In this document: piece after piece, positions 7,246 through 14,459 of the stretch | How the letters are laid out: every line of letters starts with the position of its first letter | Numbering within the stretch: the first letter of the stretch is position 1 | Assembly (NCBI GenBank): GCA_963582255.1 | Contig: CAUZRD010000025.1 | Span: 1 to 17,662 of the forward strand | Length of the DNA: 17,662 nt | DNA from: CAUZRD01 sp963582255 | GTDB taxonomy: Bacteria > Pseudomonadota > Alphaproteobacteria > Rhizobiales > TMED25 | Direction of reading: 5' to 3' | The notes under the pieces: generated by a model | The model's input: the letters and a program-made list of their open reading frames with translations, nothing else | Databases searched by the model: none | What the model was told of the DNA's origin: nothing | Made by a program: the position numbers and the translations under genes

Positions 7246-7728
7246 ATGACTAAGGCCCCAAGAAAATTAATCGATGGCATTCCAATTCTCACTGCCGTCG
7301 GTATGGCCGCATTAATCCTCACATCATGTGGAAAAGAAGAGGAGGTGGTCATAGAAGAAACAGAGAATGTCATTAAAATGGAAGTCGCCGGGTTTCACTA
7401 TGGCGGCTGGCCAGAATTGTTGGTTCATGTAAATGGTGAACAAATAGAGGCAATTACCGTTGATTTCAAAACCCGTAAGACGCTCGAAATAGATGTTCCA
7501 AACGCACTCGGGAAAGTTGAAACTATTGAACTAAAGACGACGTCTGAATCGAATTGCCATGGAAATGAATGGAATACAGAAACCTTTTGTCAAGAACGAC
7601 AGGTTACTATTCGTAAAGTTTTTTTGAACGATGAAAACCTTGGAATTGGCACAGCGACTGGTAAAGGAAACAAGCCCTTTGCTCTTCAAAAGCCAGATGG
7701 CGGGATTACTTGGAAAGTTGGCGGTTGA
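7246..7728 (+). CDS. Small lipoprotein with a possible xylan-binding-module-like domain
   Basis: A 160-residue secreted lipoprotein. A hydrophobic signal region (about residues 12-27) ends in the lipobox LTSC, with Cys28 as the lipid-bearing residue, followed by an acidic linker GKEEEVVIEETE. The rest (about 44-160) is one compact beta-rich domain. The pattern MEVAGFHYGGWPELLVHVNG, a following strand VTIRKVFLND, and a cysteine pair (Cys104, Cys115) recall the calcium-dependent xylan-binding module family (CBM60-like). That assignment is from pattern memory and is not firm. The start at 7246 is preferred over an ATG at 7231 because AAGGAG (7234-7239) lies exactly six bases upstream. The gene stands alone, in AT-rich sequence unlike the transporter block. 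If the domain call is right it would bind polysaccharide at the cell surface. Confidence 0.8.
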   Translation: MTKAPRKLIDGIPILTAVGMAALILTSCGKEEEVVIEETENVIKMEVAGFHYGGWPELLVHVNGEQIEAITVDFKTRKTLEIDVPNALGKVETIELKTTSESNCHGNEWNTETFCQERQVTIRKVFLNDENLGIGTATGKGNKPFALQKPDGGITWKVGG

Positions 7729-8062
7729 GATTTGGTTCTATTGGCTTTGGGCTAAAGCATTACGGCGCTCGCTCAAAATTCGGTCTAATAAGTGCTGTAC
7801 CTGGGCTACTCGCCAGCACTGTGGCGGTGCTGTCCGAAGTACGTATGAGCTGGCAGGATAGTTTTGTTCAATCTGATGCGTATTTCTGTGTTCGACGTTT
7901 TATTTTATTTTTCAGGTAGTTGCTTGCAAAAATTGTATGACTGATATGCAAAGATTGCTCTTGAGCGCAGAGCAAAAAGAGATCTAAGTAAGATTAGATG
8001 ATTTTGTGGGTACTCAAGTATGCGTCCCACGTTAATTTTAGGAAAGAAAAGTTTGCGTCCTC
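7729..8062. other. AT-rich interval without a supported gene
   Basis: About 330 bases between the lipoprotein and the GcrA-like gene. Short open frames cross it, one of them hydrophobic (about 7740-7850), but none has a convincing start or ribosome site. A 6-bp inverted repeat, CAGCAC with GTGCTG, lies near 7815-7835 without a T-run. I see no promoter that I can place with confidence. Confidence 0.5.
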
Positions 8063-8281
8063 ATGATTAAATCTCCCAAAACAGAGCTACCAAGTGATGA
8101 TATCATCTGGCCGTCTCATCATCAGTGCAAATGGATTCATGGTGATCCAAAATGTGCAGGTGAATGGACTTGGTGTCTTGAGCCGGTTCACGCCGTAGGA
8201 AGCCAGTACTGTTCTCCCCATACCGAGCGCGCCTATGCGCCTGACCGGCCGCGCCAAGTACCGCCGCCTCGTATCATCTGA
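8063..8281 (+). CDS. Small GcrA C-terminal-domain-like protein
   Basis: A 72-residue protein whose middle (residues 21-60) follows the pattern of the C-terminal domain of the alphaproteobacterial cell-cycle regulator GcrA: C-K-W-x-x-G-D-P (Cys22 to Pro29), a later W-C (Cys38), then Y-C-x-x-H (Tyr49, Cys50, His53) and A-Y-x-P (57-60). In full GcrA, an N-terminal DNA-binding domain recognises methylated GANTC-containing promoters and the C-terminal domain contacts the housekeeping sigma factor. The DNA-binding part is absent: only 20 ordinary residues precede the motif and no in-frame extension is possible. The ribosome site is weak (AGGAAAG about 18 bases upstream). It might be a sigma-binding fragment, a regulator that competes with GcrA, or a relic. 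It is not a typical zinc finger, though the Cys/His spacing could bind metal. Confidence 0.6.
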   Translation: MIKSPKTELPSDDIIWPSHHQCKWIHGDPKCAGEWTWCLEPVHAVGSQYCSPHTERAYAPDRPRQVPPPRII

Positions 8282-8395
8282 CCAGGTTGTACTAGGCATC
8301 GTTTTGTATTGGGCACCACGCACGCAGTACCTCTCTGTGCCTGATAGTCGGCAAGCTGGGCTGATGCCGGTCCTCGACGGGTCCTGGTAGCTGGA

Positions 8396-9631
8396 ATGCA
8401 TGAACCCATCAAGATAGACCGAGGGCGTGTGGCGCAGCGGCTTGAGGCTTTTGCGACCTTTGGCGCGTATGGTAAATCTGGGGTATGGCGCACTCTTTAT
8501 TCTCCTGAATGGGTTGATGCGACCGACCAGTTTGCTGATTGGTGTATCGGTGCTGGGCTGGCAGTTAATCGTGATTCTGTAGGTAATGTTTGGGGGCGGC
8601 TGGAGGGTAGTGAGGGTGGAAAGTCGATTGTTTCCGGCTCCCACATTGATACTGTCACACCCGGCGGTCGTTATGATGGGGCATTGGGTACCATTGGCGC
8701 CTTGATAGCCATCGAAGCTTTGGCCGAGCAGTCGGGAAAACCTAAGCGAACACTTGAGGCGGTCGCCTTATGTGAAGAGGAGTCCAGCCGGTTTCGCGCC
8801 AACTTCTGGGGTTCCCGTGCAATTATTGGTAAAATTGCACCGGAAGTTCCGGATCAGATTGTTGGATTTGATGGCATAACTATCTCCGATGCCATGCGCG
8901 AGGTCGGACTCGATCCTGAACTGTGCTATCAAGCACGTCGGCGTGATATTGATGCTTTTATTGAGTTGCATATTGAACAAGGGCCGGTGCTCGAAGCGGC
9001 AGATTGCTCAGTGGCCTTGGTGACTGGCATCGCGGGGTTACGGGGCATAACAATTACCCTTGAGGGGGTGGCGAATCATGCCGGCGCTTTTCCTATGCAG
9101 CAGCGTAAAGACCCTGTTGCTGGGTTTGCTGAAATTGTCAGCGGAGTAATTGGCATAGCTAAGGAAATGGGCTCGCCCGCCGTCACCACTATTGGGCGGG
9201 TGAATGTTGAACCAAATTTGGCGACTATTATTCCGGGAAAAGTAGAATTTACGATTGATGCGCGCCATGCCGATTCTGATGAACTGAAATGTATGATCAC
9301 ACGGCAAGATGAGTTGATGAATGAAGTAGCCGCTCGGCTTGGGTTAAGTCTTTCTGCGCACGTTACATCTCAGCATGAAGCATGTGTATCGGACCCAGAG
9401 TTGATGGTTGAACTCGAATGTGCCGCGGGTACGGCAAAGGTTAACCCGATCAAGATGGTGAGTGGGGCGGCTCACGATACCCAACAGATCTCCAAAATTG
9501 CCCGTACTGCAATGATTTTCGTGCGGAGTCAGGGTGGCCGATCACATACGCCTGAGGAGTTTTCCTCGCTTGACGATATTGTCGACGGGATTAAGGTCCT
9601 TGCCGGTACGCTTCATCGCCTAGCCTATTAG
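8396..9631 (+). CDS. Zn-dependent amidase, allantoate / N-carbamoyl-amino-acid hydrolase family
   Basis: A cytosolic di-metal hydrolase of the M20-like hydantoinase/carbamoylase family (HyuC/AllC/AmaB group), 411 residues, normal length. It cleaves the amide of N-carbamoyl amino acids, allantoate or ureidoglycine-type compounds. Metal ligands in the expected places: His83 (SGSHIDTV), Asp94 (GRYDGALG), Glu128/Glu129 (CEEES), His192 (ELHIEQGP) and His384 (RSHTPEEF). The dimerisation-domain block ITLEGVANHAGAFPM and the substrate-contact block around NVEPNLATIIPG are clear. The start at 8396 lacks a strong ribosome site; no better start is apparent, because the conserved part begins about residue 8. 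The gene is convergent with cobT, the two stops only six bases apart. Which substrate it prefers cannot be told; no allantoinase or hydantoinase is in the window. Confidence 0.92.
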   Translation: MHEPIKIDRGRVAQRLEAFATFGAYGKSGVWRTLYSPEWVDATDQFADWCIGAGLAVNRDSVGNVWGRLEGSEGGKSIVSGSHIDTVTPGGRYDGALGTIGALIAIEALAEQSGKPKRTLEAVALCEEESSRFRANFWGSRAIIGKIAPEVPDQIVGFDGITISDAMREVGLDPELCYQARRRDIDAFIELHIEQGPVLEAADCSVALVTGIAGLRGITITLEGVANHAGAFPMQQRKDPVAGFAEIVSGVIGIAKEMGSPAVTTIGRVNVEPNLATIIPGKVEFTIDARHADSDELKCMITRQDELMNEVAARLGLSLSAHVTSQHEACVSDPELMVELECAAGTAKVNPIKMVSGAAHDTQQISKIARTAMIFVRSQGGRSHTPEEFSSLDDIVDGIKVLAGTLHRLAY

Positions 9632-9637
9632 GCATAG

Positions 9638-11509
9638 TTATCTAAGTTGGCGTGGTCTAGATTTCCGGAGTGTGTTGGACGGGCCGTTCTCGTCAAACAT
9701 TTCAGCCAGTTTGTCTGTTATTGCGCCACCCAGCTCTTCTGCATCAACAATAGTCACCGCTCGTTGATAATAGCGCGTGACATCATGGCCGATGCCGATG
9801 GCAAGTAGCTCCACTGTAGAGCGATTTTCGATCTCTTCAATCACCGAGCGTAAATGACGTTCAAGATAGTTTCCAGAATTGACCGAAAGAGTGGAGTCAT
9901 CAACCGGCGCGCCGTCTGAAATAACCATGAGTATTTTGCGTTGTTCTGTACGTCGCAGCAATCTCGCATGGGCCCAATTCAGCGCTTCGCCATCAATATT
10001 CTCTTTCAATAATCCTTCGCGCATCATCAGCCCGAGATTACGCCGAGCTCGTCGCCAAGGCGCATCTGCAGATTTATAGATAATATGACGCAGATCATTC
10101 AGTCGCCCAGGTTTGTGTGGTTTTCCAGCCTGCAGCCACTGCTCGCGTGATTGGCCGCCCTTCCATGCCTTGGTGGTAAAGCCCAGTATTTCGACCTTGA
10201 CCGAACAGCGCTCTAGTGTGCGGGCAAGAATATCTGCGCAGGTTGCTGCAACCATGATGGGCCGACCTCGCATCGAGCCGGAATTATCGAGTAGCAGTGT
10301 GACTACCGTATCACGAAAATCAGTATCACGTTCGTGCTTGAACGAAAGTGGATGCATCGGATCGGTAACCACCCGCGATAACCGACCGGCATCAAGAATA
10401 CCTTCGTCCAGATCGAAATCCCAGGAGCGATTCTGCTGCGCCAGCAAGCGCCGTTGCAGGCGATTAGCTAAACGGGAGACCACACTTTGCAGAGAGACAA
10501 GTTGTTTGTCGAGATAGTTGCGAAGGCGGTCAAGCTCTTCGGGTTCGCAAAGCTCTTCAGCGTTAATTTCTTCGTCAAATTTTTGAGTGAACTCTTTATA
10601 GAGTGGCTCACGTGGCTCATTGGACATATCACCGCCAGGATGCCAAGGTTGTTCGTTTTCTGGTGCTTCCTCGCCCTCACCTTCAAGTTCACGTTCTATT
10701 TGCTCAAGGTCAAGTCCATCTTCGGCCTCTGAGTCTTCCACCCCCTCGCGTGAATCGGCGTCTTCGGCGTCCTCAGCTTCCTCACCCTCACCCTGATTGC
10801 CATCGGCAGCATCACCGGATTCATCACTGCTGTCTTCGCCATCTTCTCCCTGACCCTCAGCATCGTCCCCCATTTCATCGCCCATATCGAGCGCGTGTAA
10901 GAGTTGTGAGACGATTCGAGCAAACTTTTCTTGATCGTGAACATTGTCAGAAAGGTTTGTAATTTCTTCCCCGGCTTTGTCCATAACCCATGGCCGCCAA
11001 AGATCAACGAGTCGCCGCGCTCCCTCAGGCGGCGATGCGCCGGTCAGTGCTTCTCGCACAATCAGCGCCAACGCATCGGCAACCGGAGCTTCATCACGTT
11101 CGGTAATTTCATTAAAGTTCGAGCGCGAATATTGATCGTTTATACGCGCTGTTAGATTGTGTGCACATCCCGGCATAGCAAGTGCGCCAATCGCTTCCAC
11201 GCGTGCCTGTTCAACTGCATTGAACACTGCCCGCGCTCCCTGTCCGCGTGGGCGCATCCGGCCATGAATACTGCTATCGTGTCCGGCAATCCGCAATGAC
11301 AGCGAATCAGCATGGCCGCGCAATACTGCGATATCGTTCTTGCTTAGACTCCGGGGGGGCTCGGGTAGCTTAATGTGCCCCTCGGATAGGCTTGGCTGGT
11401 CATTGCCATAGGTCACCTCCAATTCTCGTTCGCCGGAGATAGCGCGTGCGGTTAGGCCAACCACCGTCTTTAGAATTGCGTTTGGTCCCTCGCGGGGCTC
11501 GCTACTCAT
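9638..11509 (-). CDS. cobT: Cobaltochelatase subunit CobT (VWA protein)
   Basis: 623 residues, the usual CobT length. With CobS and CobN it forms the aerobic ATP-dependent cobaltochelatase that inserts cobalt into hydrogenobyrinic acid a,c-diamide during vitamin B12 synthesis. Order of parts: an N-terminal conserved region (1-205), a very acidic low-complexity linker (about 210-285, runs of Glu/Asp), a middle helical region, and a C-terminal von Willebrand A domain with MIDAS motif DNSGS (Asp408 to Ser412). The acidic linker is a normal CobT trait. The gene lies 11 bases after cobS on the same strand, clearly one operon. No Shine-Dalgarno is evident, so translation may be coupled to cobS. CobN is absent from the window. 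Confidence 0.95.
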   Translation of the reverse strand: MSSEPREGPNAILKTVVGLTARAISGERELEVTYGNDQPSLSEGHIKLPEPPRSLSKNDIAVLRGHADSLSLRIAGHDSSIHGRMRPRGQGARAVFNAVEQARVEAIGALAMPGCAHNLTARINDQYSRSNFNEITERDEAPVADALALIVREALTGASPPEGARRLVDLWRPWVMDKAGEEITNLSDNVHDQEKFARIVSQLLHALDMGDEMGDDAEGQGEDGEDSSDESGDAADGNQGEGEEAEDAEDADSREGVEDSEAEDGLDLEQIERELEGEGEEAPENEQPWHPGGDMSNEPREPLYKEFTQKFDEEINAEELCEPEELDRLRNYLDKQLVSLQSVVSRLANRLQRRLLAQQNRSWDFDLDEGILDAGRLSRVVTDPMHPLSFKHERDTDFRDTVVTLLLDNSGSMRGRPIMVAATCADILARTLERCSVKVEILGFTTKAWKGGQSREQWLQAGKPHKPGRLNDLRHIIYKSADAPWRRARRNLGLMMREGLLKENIDGEALNWAHARLLRRTEQRKILMVISDGAPVDDSTLSVNSGNYLERHLRSVIEEIENRSTVELLAIGIGHDVTRYYQRAVTIVDAEELGGAITDKLAEMFDENGPSNTLRKSRPRQLR

Positions 11510-11520
11510 AGGTCAATTTT

Positions 11521-12516
11521 TCAGTTCAAAGTGATGTTTGCGGCTGATTCTGCAAGCTCGGATCCAAAGCAGCGTTGATAGAATTCGGCAACCAAGGGCC
11601 GCTCGAGTTCATCGCATTTGTTGAGGAATGTGACGCGAAAGGCAAAGCCAGGATCTTTAAAAATTTCTGAATTTTCTGCCCATGTAAGGACTGTTCTTGG
11701 ACTCATCACCGTTGAAATGTCACCGTTCATAAATGCGTTTCGTGTTAGATCCGCTACCCTTACCATATGACTGATAATCTCGCGGCCCTCGTCGTTTTGG
11801 AAGCTCTTAGCCTTGGCAAGTACGATACTTGTTTCAATATCATGGGGCAGATAGTTCAGCGTAGTGACGATAGACCACCGGTCCATTTGGCCTTGATTAA
11901 TTTGTTGGGTACCGTGGTAAAGGCCAGTTGTATCACCAAGCCCGACGGTATTGGTGGTTGAAAATAGCCGAAATGAGGGATGTGGCCGAATAACCTTGCT
12001 CTGATCAAGAAGAGTCAAACGGCCGGAGACCTCCAGTACCCGCTGGATAACAAACATTACATCGGGTCGTCCGGCATCATACTCATCAAAAACAAGTGCT
12101 GTGTTAGTTTGTAGCGCCCAGGGTAGGATGCCTTCACGAAACTCTGTCACCTGCTTGCCTTCACGAACGACGATCGCGTCTTTGCCGATCAGGTCGATAC
12201 GGCTGATATGGCTATCCAGGTTAACCCGCACACACGGCCAATTGAGTCGCGCGGCGACTTGCTCAATATGGGTTGATTTTCCGGTGCCGTGATAGCCCTG
12301 TACCATCACGCGGCGATTGTGGGAAAATCCGGCCAGGATTGCGAGTGTAGTCTGTTTGTCGAAGACATAGTCCTCATCAAAATCTGGCACGTGCTCGGTC
12401 GGCTCCGAATAGGCCGGAACCTCAAGATCTATATCGAATCCGAACGTCTTCGCGACCGAGATCTTCTTATCTGGCTCTGGAGCTGACACTGACACGTGTT
12501 CGTTCATCTTGTTCAT
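11521..12516 (-). CDS. cobS: Cobaltochelatase subunit CobS (AAA+ ATPase)
   Basis: 331 residues. A MoxR-like AAA+ ATPase that forms a ring and works with CobT to drive cobalt insertion. Motifs: Walker A GYHGTGKST (74-82), Walker B ALVFDEYD, a sensor-1-type asparagine in FSTTNTVG, and an arginine-finger-type MDRW. The N-terminal element TFGFDIDLEVPAYSE (about residues 24-38) is characteristic of CobS. The start at 12516 has AGGGA about ten bases upstream; a second ATG three codons later is possible. cobT follows after 11 bases and the J-domain gene precedes it by 54 bases, so the three probably share a transcript. Confidence 0.95.
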   Translation of the reverse strand: MNKMNEHVSVSAPEPDKKISVAKTFGFDIDLEVPAYSEPTEHVPDFDEDYVFDKQTTLAILAGFSHNRRVMVQGYHGTGKSTHIEQVAARLNWPCVRVNLDSHISRIDLIGKDAIVVREGKQVTEFREGILPWALQTNTALVFDEYDAGRPDVMFVIQRVLEVSGRLTLLDQSKVIRPHPSFRLFSTTNTVGLGDTTGLYHGTQQINQGQMDRWSIVTTLNYLPHDIETSIVLAKAKSFQNDEGREIISHMVRVADLTRNAFMNGDISTVMSPRTVLTWAENSEIFKDPGFAFRVTFLNKCDELERPLVAEFYQRCFGSELAESAANITLN

Positions 12517-12570
12517 CCCGTATATTTCCCTGAAGCAGTATCACGAGAACATTGGGGACCCGCGAAAGAA

Positions 12571-13170
12571 TTAGCAAAAATCAGCGCCGCGAAGATATCG
12601 ATACGCTTGGATTATTTCGACAAGACGATCTTCAGCATCGCGCGTTCCTCCATTCACATCGGGATGGTGCCGCTTCACCAAGATCTTATATTTGGCTTTG
12701 ATTTCGCTGCTTGTAGCCTTCACGTCAAGCCCTAGAGTGTCAAAAGCTTTGCGTGCCGCATTGCCAATGGTGCGTTTTGGTGCTCTAGCAGTTGGTCTTT
12801 GGGCTGCACCAAACATGCCGAAAGGATCAAATTTTTTGACCCTGTCTTTATTTCCTGCCTTGGATGCGGGCGCTTCTGCTCCGCCGCGAACCCCAAATTT
12901 TCTTGTTGGTCGATTTCCTGTAACTGTCTCGCGCTGATATTCCGCGATATCGTCATCTTTCATTCCGGTAAAATAATTATAGCCGCGATTATATTCGCGC
13001 ACATGATTGACACAAAATTGTAGATATTCCCCCTCATGGCTCCGACCTTTTGGCGCGCGGTGAGTTGCCGCGCGCTGACAGCCTATCCATTCACAGCTAG
13101 GACCTTTCGGCACGACGCTGCTAGGAGGATTGATCCGGATCGAATCAAAATATTTAGATTTGGTAATCAC
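12571..13170 (-). CDS. J-domain protein of the alphaproteobacterial BolA/CobST neighbourhood
   Basis: A DnaJ-family co-chaperone with its J domain at the C-terminus rather than the N-terminus. With a GTG start at 13170 it has 199 residues. The N-terminal part begins with KSKYFDSIRI, typical of this family, and then has a Cys/His set (CEWIGC, THRAPKG, FCVNHVREYN) that may bind zinc. The J domain covers about the last 65 residues (KAFDTLGL to AYRYLRG) with the HPD tripeptide in KRHHPDV. It would stimulate an Hsp70 partner. Start choice is uncertain: an in-frame ATG at 13212 and a TTG at 13230 exist, but homologous proteins as I know them begin just before KSKYFDS. A TATAAA element lies upstream at 13213-13218, which would leave 13212 untranslated. 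It is divergent from bolA. Confidence 0.9.
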   Translation of the reverse strand: MITKSKYFDSIRINPPSSVVPKGPSCEWIGCQRAATHRAPKGRSHEGEYLQFCVNHVREYNRGYNYFTGMKDDDIAEYQRETVTGNRPTRKFGVRGGAEAPASKAGNKDRVKKFDPFGMFGAAQRPTARAPKRTIGNAARKAFDTLGLDVKATSSEIKAKYKILVKRHHPDVNGGTRDAEDRLVEIIQAYRYLRGADFC

Positions 13171-13212
13171 AGCCTGATTATGATGCTTCACACTGAATGG
13201 GGCAACGAGCAT

Positions 13213-13218
13213 TTTATA
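13213..13218 (-). promoter_or_regulatory. Possible -10 element for the J-protein/cobS/cobT transcript
   Basis: On the - strand the sequence reads TATAAA, about 43 bases before the preferred GTG start at 13170. No good -35 hexamer is visible at the right distance, so this is only a candidate. It lies in the short divergent gap with bolA. Confidence 0.3.
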
Positions 13219-13243
13219 GACAATGCACAAGATTGGAATAAAA

Positions 13244-13555
13244 ATGGTAAAACAGAGTGTTTCTGATCTAATTACGGCAAAGTTAAAAAATGCGTTCGCA
13301 CCAGATTATTTTAAGATTATAGATGTGTCCAATCACCATCGCGGACATGCGGGATGGCGTGAGGGCGGCGAGACCCATTTTCAGGTGATACTGGTTTGTA
13401 AGATGTTCTCCGGCAAATCACTCATCGATCGACACCGAGCGGTTAATAAGATATTGGCGAGTGAACTCGCAGACTCTATTCATGCTCTCACATTAACCAC
13501 GCTTACTGGTGATGAAGCTAGTCAACGCGGTATTGATATCACTCCAGCCCCGTAA
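13244..13555 (+). CDS. bolA: BolA family protein
   Basis: 103 residues with the ATG at 13244; an earlier ATG at 13223 would overlap the divergent promoter region and adds seven residues not expected in the family. The BolA fold is clear: N-terminal helix SVSDLITAKLKNAF, then VSNHHRGHAG, and the conserved helix FSGKSLIDRHRAVNKIL with its RHR. BolA proteins work with monothiol glutaredoxins in iron-sulfur cluster handling and also affect cell shape and stress responses in some bacteria. His residues in NHHRGHAG and RHR are the usual cluster ligand candidates. It is divergent from the J-domain gene, an arrangement common in alphaproteobacteria, and its stop is 24 bases from that of the convergent gene at 13580. 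Confidence 0.93.
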   Translation: MVKQSVSDLITAKLKNAFAPDYFKIIDVSNHHRGHAGWREGGETHFQVILVCKMFSGKSLIDRHRAVNKILASELADSIHALTLTTLTGDEASQRGIDITPAP

Positions 13556-13579
13556 TCTGTGCAAGACCTATTGATTTGC

Positions 13580-13858
13580 TTACTGCAGTATACGGGGTAT
13601 CGAAAATTCACCATGGCGGATGCGCGCCGGCAAATTTTCAATCATATCGGCTACCGTATCTGTACCCATGGTTTCAACCAGATCGGTGAGGGCTGCATAA
13701 ATTGCTGCAGATGCCATAATTTCAGGCTCTATTCCGGCGTCGTTGGCATCAGACCAGGCGGTGAGAATATGTTCAAGTGCATCGCGTTTGCGCTCTTCCA
13801 ACCCCTTACGGTCGATAGAAGTAATTTCTTTAATCAATGGAATCATTGTGGTCTTCAT
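13580..13858 (-). CDS. Hypothetical protein, 92 residues
   Basis: I do not recognise this protein. With the first ATG at 13858 it has 92 residues; a TTG at 13873 would add five. It is soluble, with no signal peptide or membrane segment, and looks all-helical: a charged first helix (about RKGLEERKRDALEHILTAW) and a second region rich in Ala/Ile/Leu (PEIMASAAIYAALTDLVETM). Its composition resembles that of a real gene and not a shadow: bolA ends just before it and no other gene occupies the opposite strand. No ribosome site is seen. It lies downstream of the Nudix gene on the same strand, 126 bases apart, and may be co-transcribed. Confidence 0.6.
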   Translation of the reverse strand: MKTTMIPLIKEITSIDRKGLEERKRDALEHILTAWSDANDAGIEPEIMASAAIYAALTDLVETMGTDTVADMIENLPARIRHGEFSIPRILQ

Positions 13859-13891
13859 CGGGATTGGGAACAAATTTTTTGTGTACTTCTA

Positions 13892-13912
13892 TCACAGCTT
13901 AATCTGCTGTGA
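13892..13912. repeat. Inverted repeat, 7-bp arms, between Nudix and hypothetical genes
   Basis: TCACAGC (13892-13898) and GCTGTGA (13906-13912) are exact reverse complements around a 7-base AT-rich loop. On the - strand, the direction of both neighbouring genes, no T-run follows. It may be a weak terminator, an mRNA-stabilising hairpin or an operator for the gene at 13858. Confidence 0.4.
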
Positions 13913-13984
13913 AGCAGGACCGGTAAGGAAGGTTAATGCACGTTTCGGGTCAGGAACCTAAATGGCCGGAATATTGTGTAATTT

Positions 13985-14425
13985 TTATCGTCCTATTACT
14001 TCGCCATAAAGTTTTATTGCGAGTTCATTCGTTCCGGGGGTTAGTTCGCGCTCGCTGAATTGGTCGATGCTTACCCATTCCGCAAATTCCGCATCATCCC
14101 CGGCGCAAAGCTTGCCGCCGCATCGCACGGCAACATAGACCGCAAGTGCATAATGACGTTTTATCCGACCCACTTCATCAGGCTGTATTATATCTAAAAC
14201 GGTGGCTAGTCGCCCAATTTTTACCTCAATTCCGGTTTCTTCACGCACTTCACGAATTGCTGCCTCATGTAGTGTTTCTCCAATTTCAACGAGCCCTCCC
14301 GGAAAGCTCCACACAGGTGGTGAGTTGGCCCGCTTGACCAGAAGAATATTGCCGTGATCAGCAATAAATGTACTTACACCAAGCAAAGGCCGGTCTGGAT
14401 ATTGTCGAGAAGTTGAATTGGTCAC
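13985..14425 (-). CDS. Nudix hydrolase (ADP-ribose pyrophosphatase-like)
   Basis: Hydrolyses a nucleoside diphosphate linked to another moiety; the exact substrate is unknown. The Nudix box is complete: G44-x5-E50-x7-REVREETGI (residues 58-66), with the catalytic glutamates of REVREE. The N-terminus QYPDRPLLGVSTFI and the segment SPPVWSFPGGLVE are typical of small Nudix proteins of the ADP-ribose/NADH group. I prefer the GTG at 14425 (146 residues), because the family usually begins about ten residues before PDRPLLG. An in-frame ATG at 14497 would give 170 residues but overlap the preceding lipoprotein gene by 38 bases. No clear ribosome site supports either. It is probably in one transcript with the lipoprotein gene upstream. 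Confidence 0.9.
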   Translation of the reverse strand: MTNSTSRQYPDRPLLGVSTFIADHGNILLVKRANSPPVWSFPGGLVEIGETLHEAAIREVREETGIEVKIGRLATVLDIIQPDEVGRIKRHYALAVYVAVRCGGKLCAGDDAEFAEWVSIDQFSERELTPGTNELAIKLYGEVIGR

Positions 14426-14459
14426 GGAAGTTGGCTCAGCACGATCGAAATTGAGCACG

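Noticed and set aside
7710..7919. A hydrophobic 69-codon frame after the lipoprotein gene, perhaps a small membrane protein.
   Set aside because: It needs a TTG start inside the lipoprotein gene, lacks a ribosome site and its C-terminal part looks random.
10680..10880. Repeated GA/TC-rich segments suggesting a microsatellite or repeat array.
   Set aside because: This is simply the DNA encoding the acidic Glu/Asp linker of CobT; no regular unit or spacer is present.
10113..10962. Several long open frames on the + strand opposite cobT, rich in Ser, Arg, His and Pro.
   Set aside because: They mirror the acidic Glu/Asp linker and the VWA region of cobT, have no ribosome sites and resemble no protein family.
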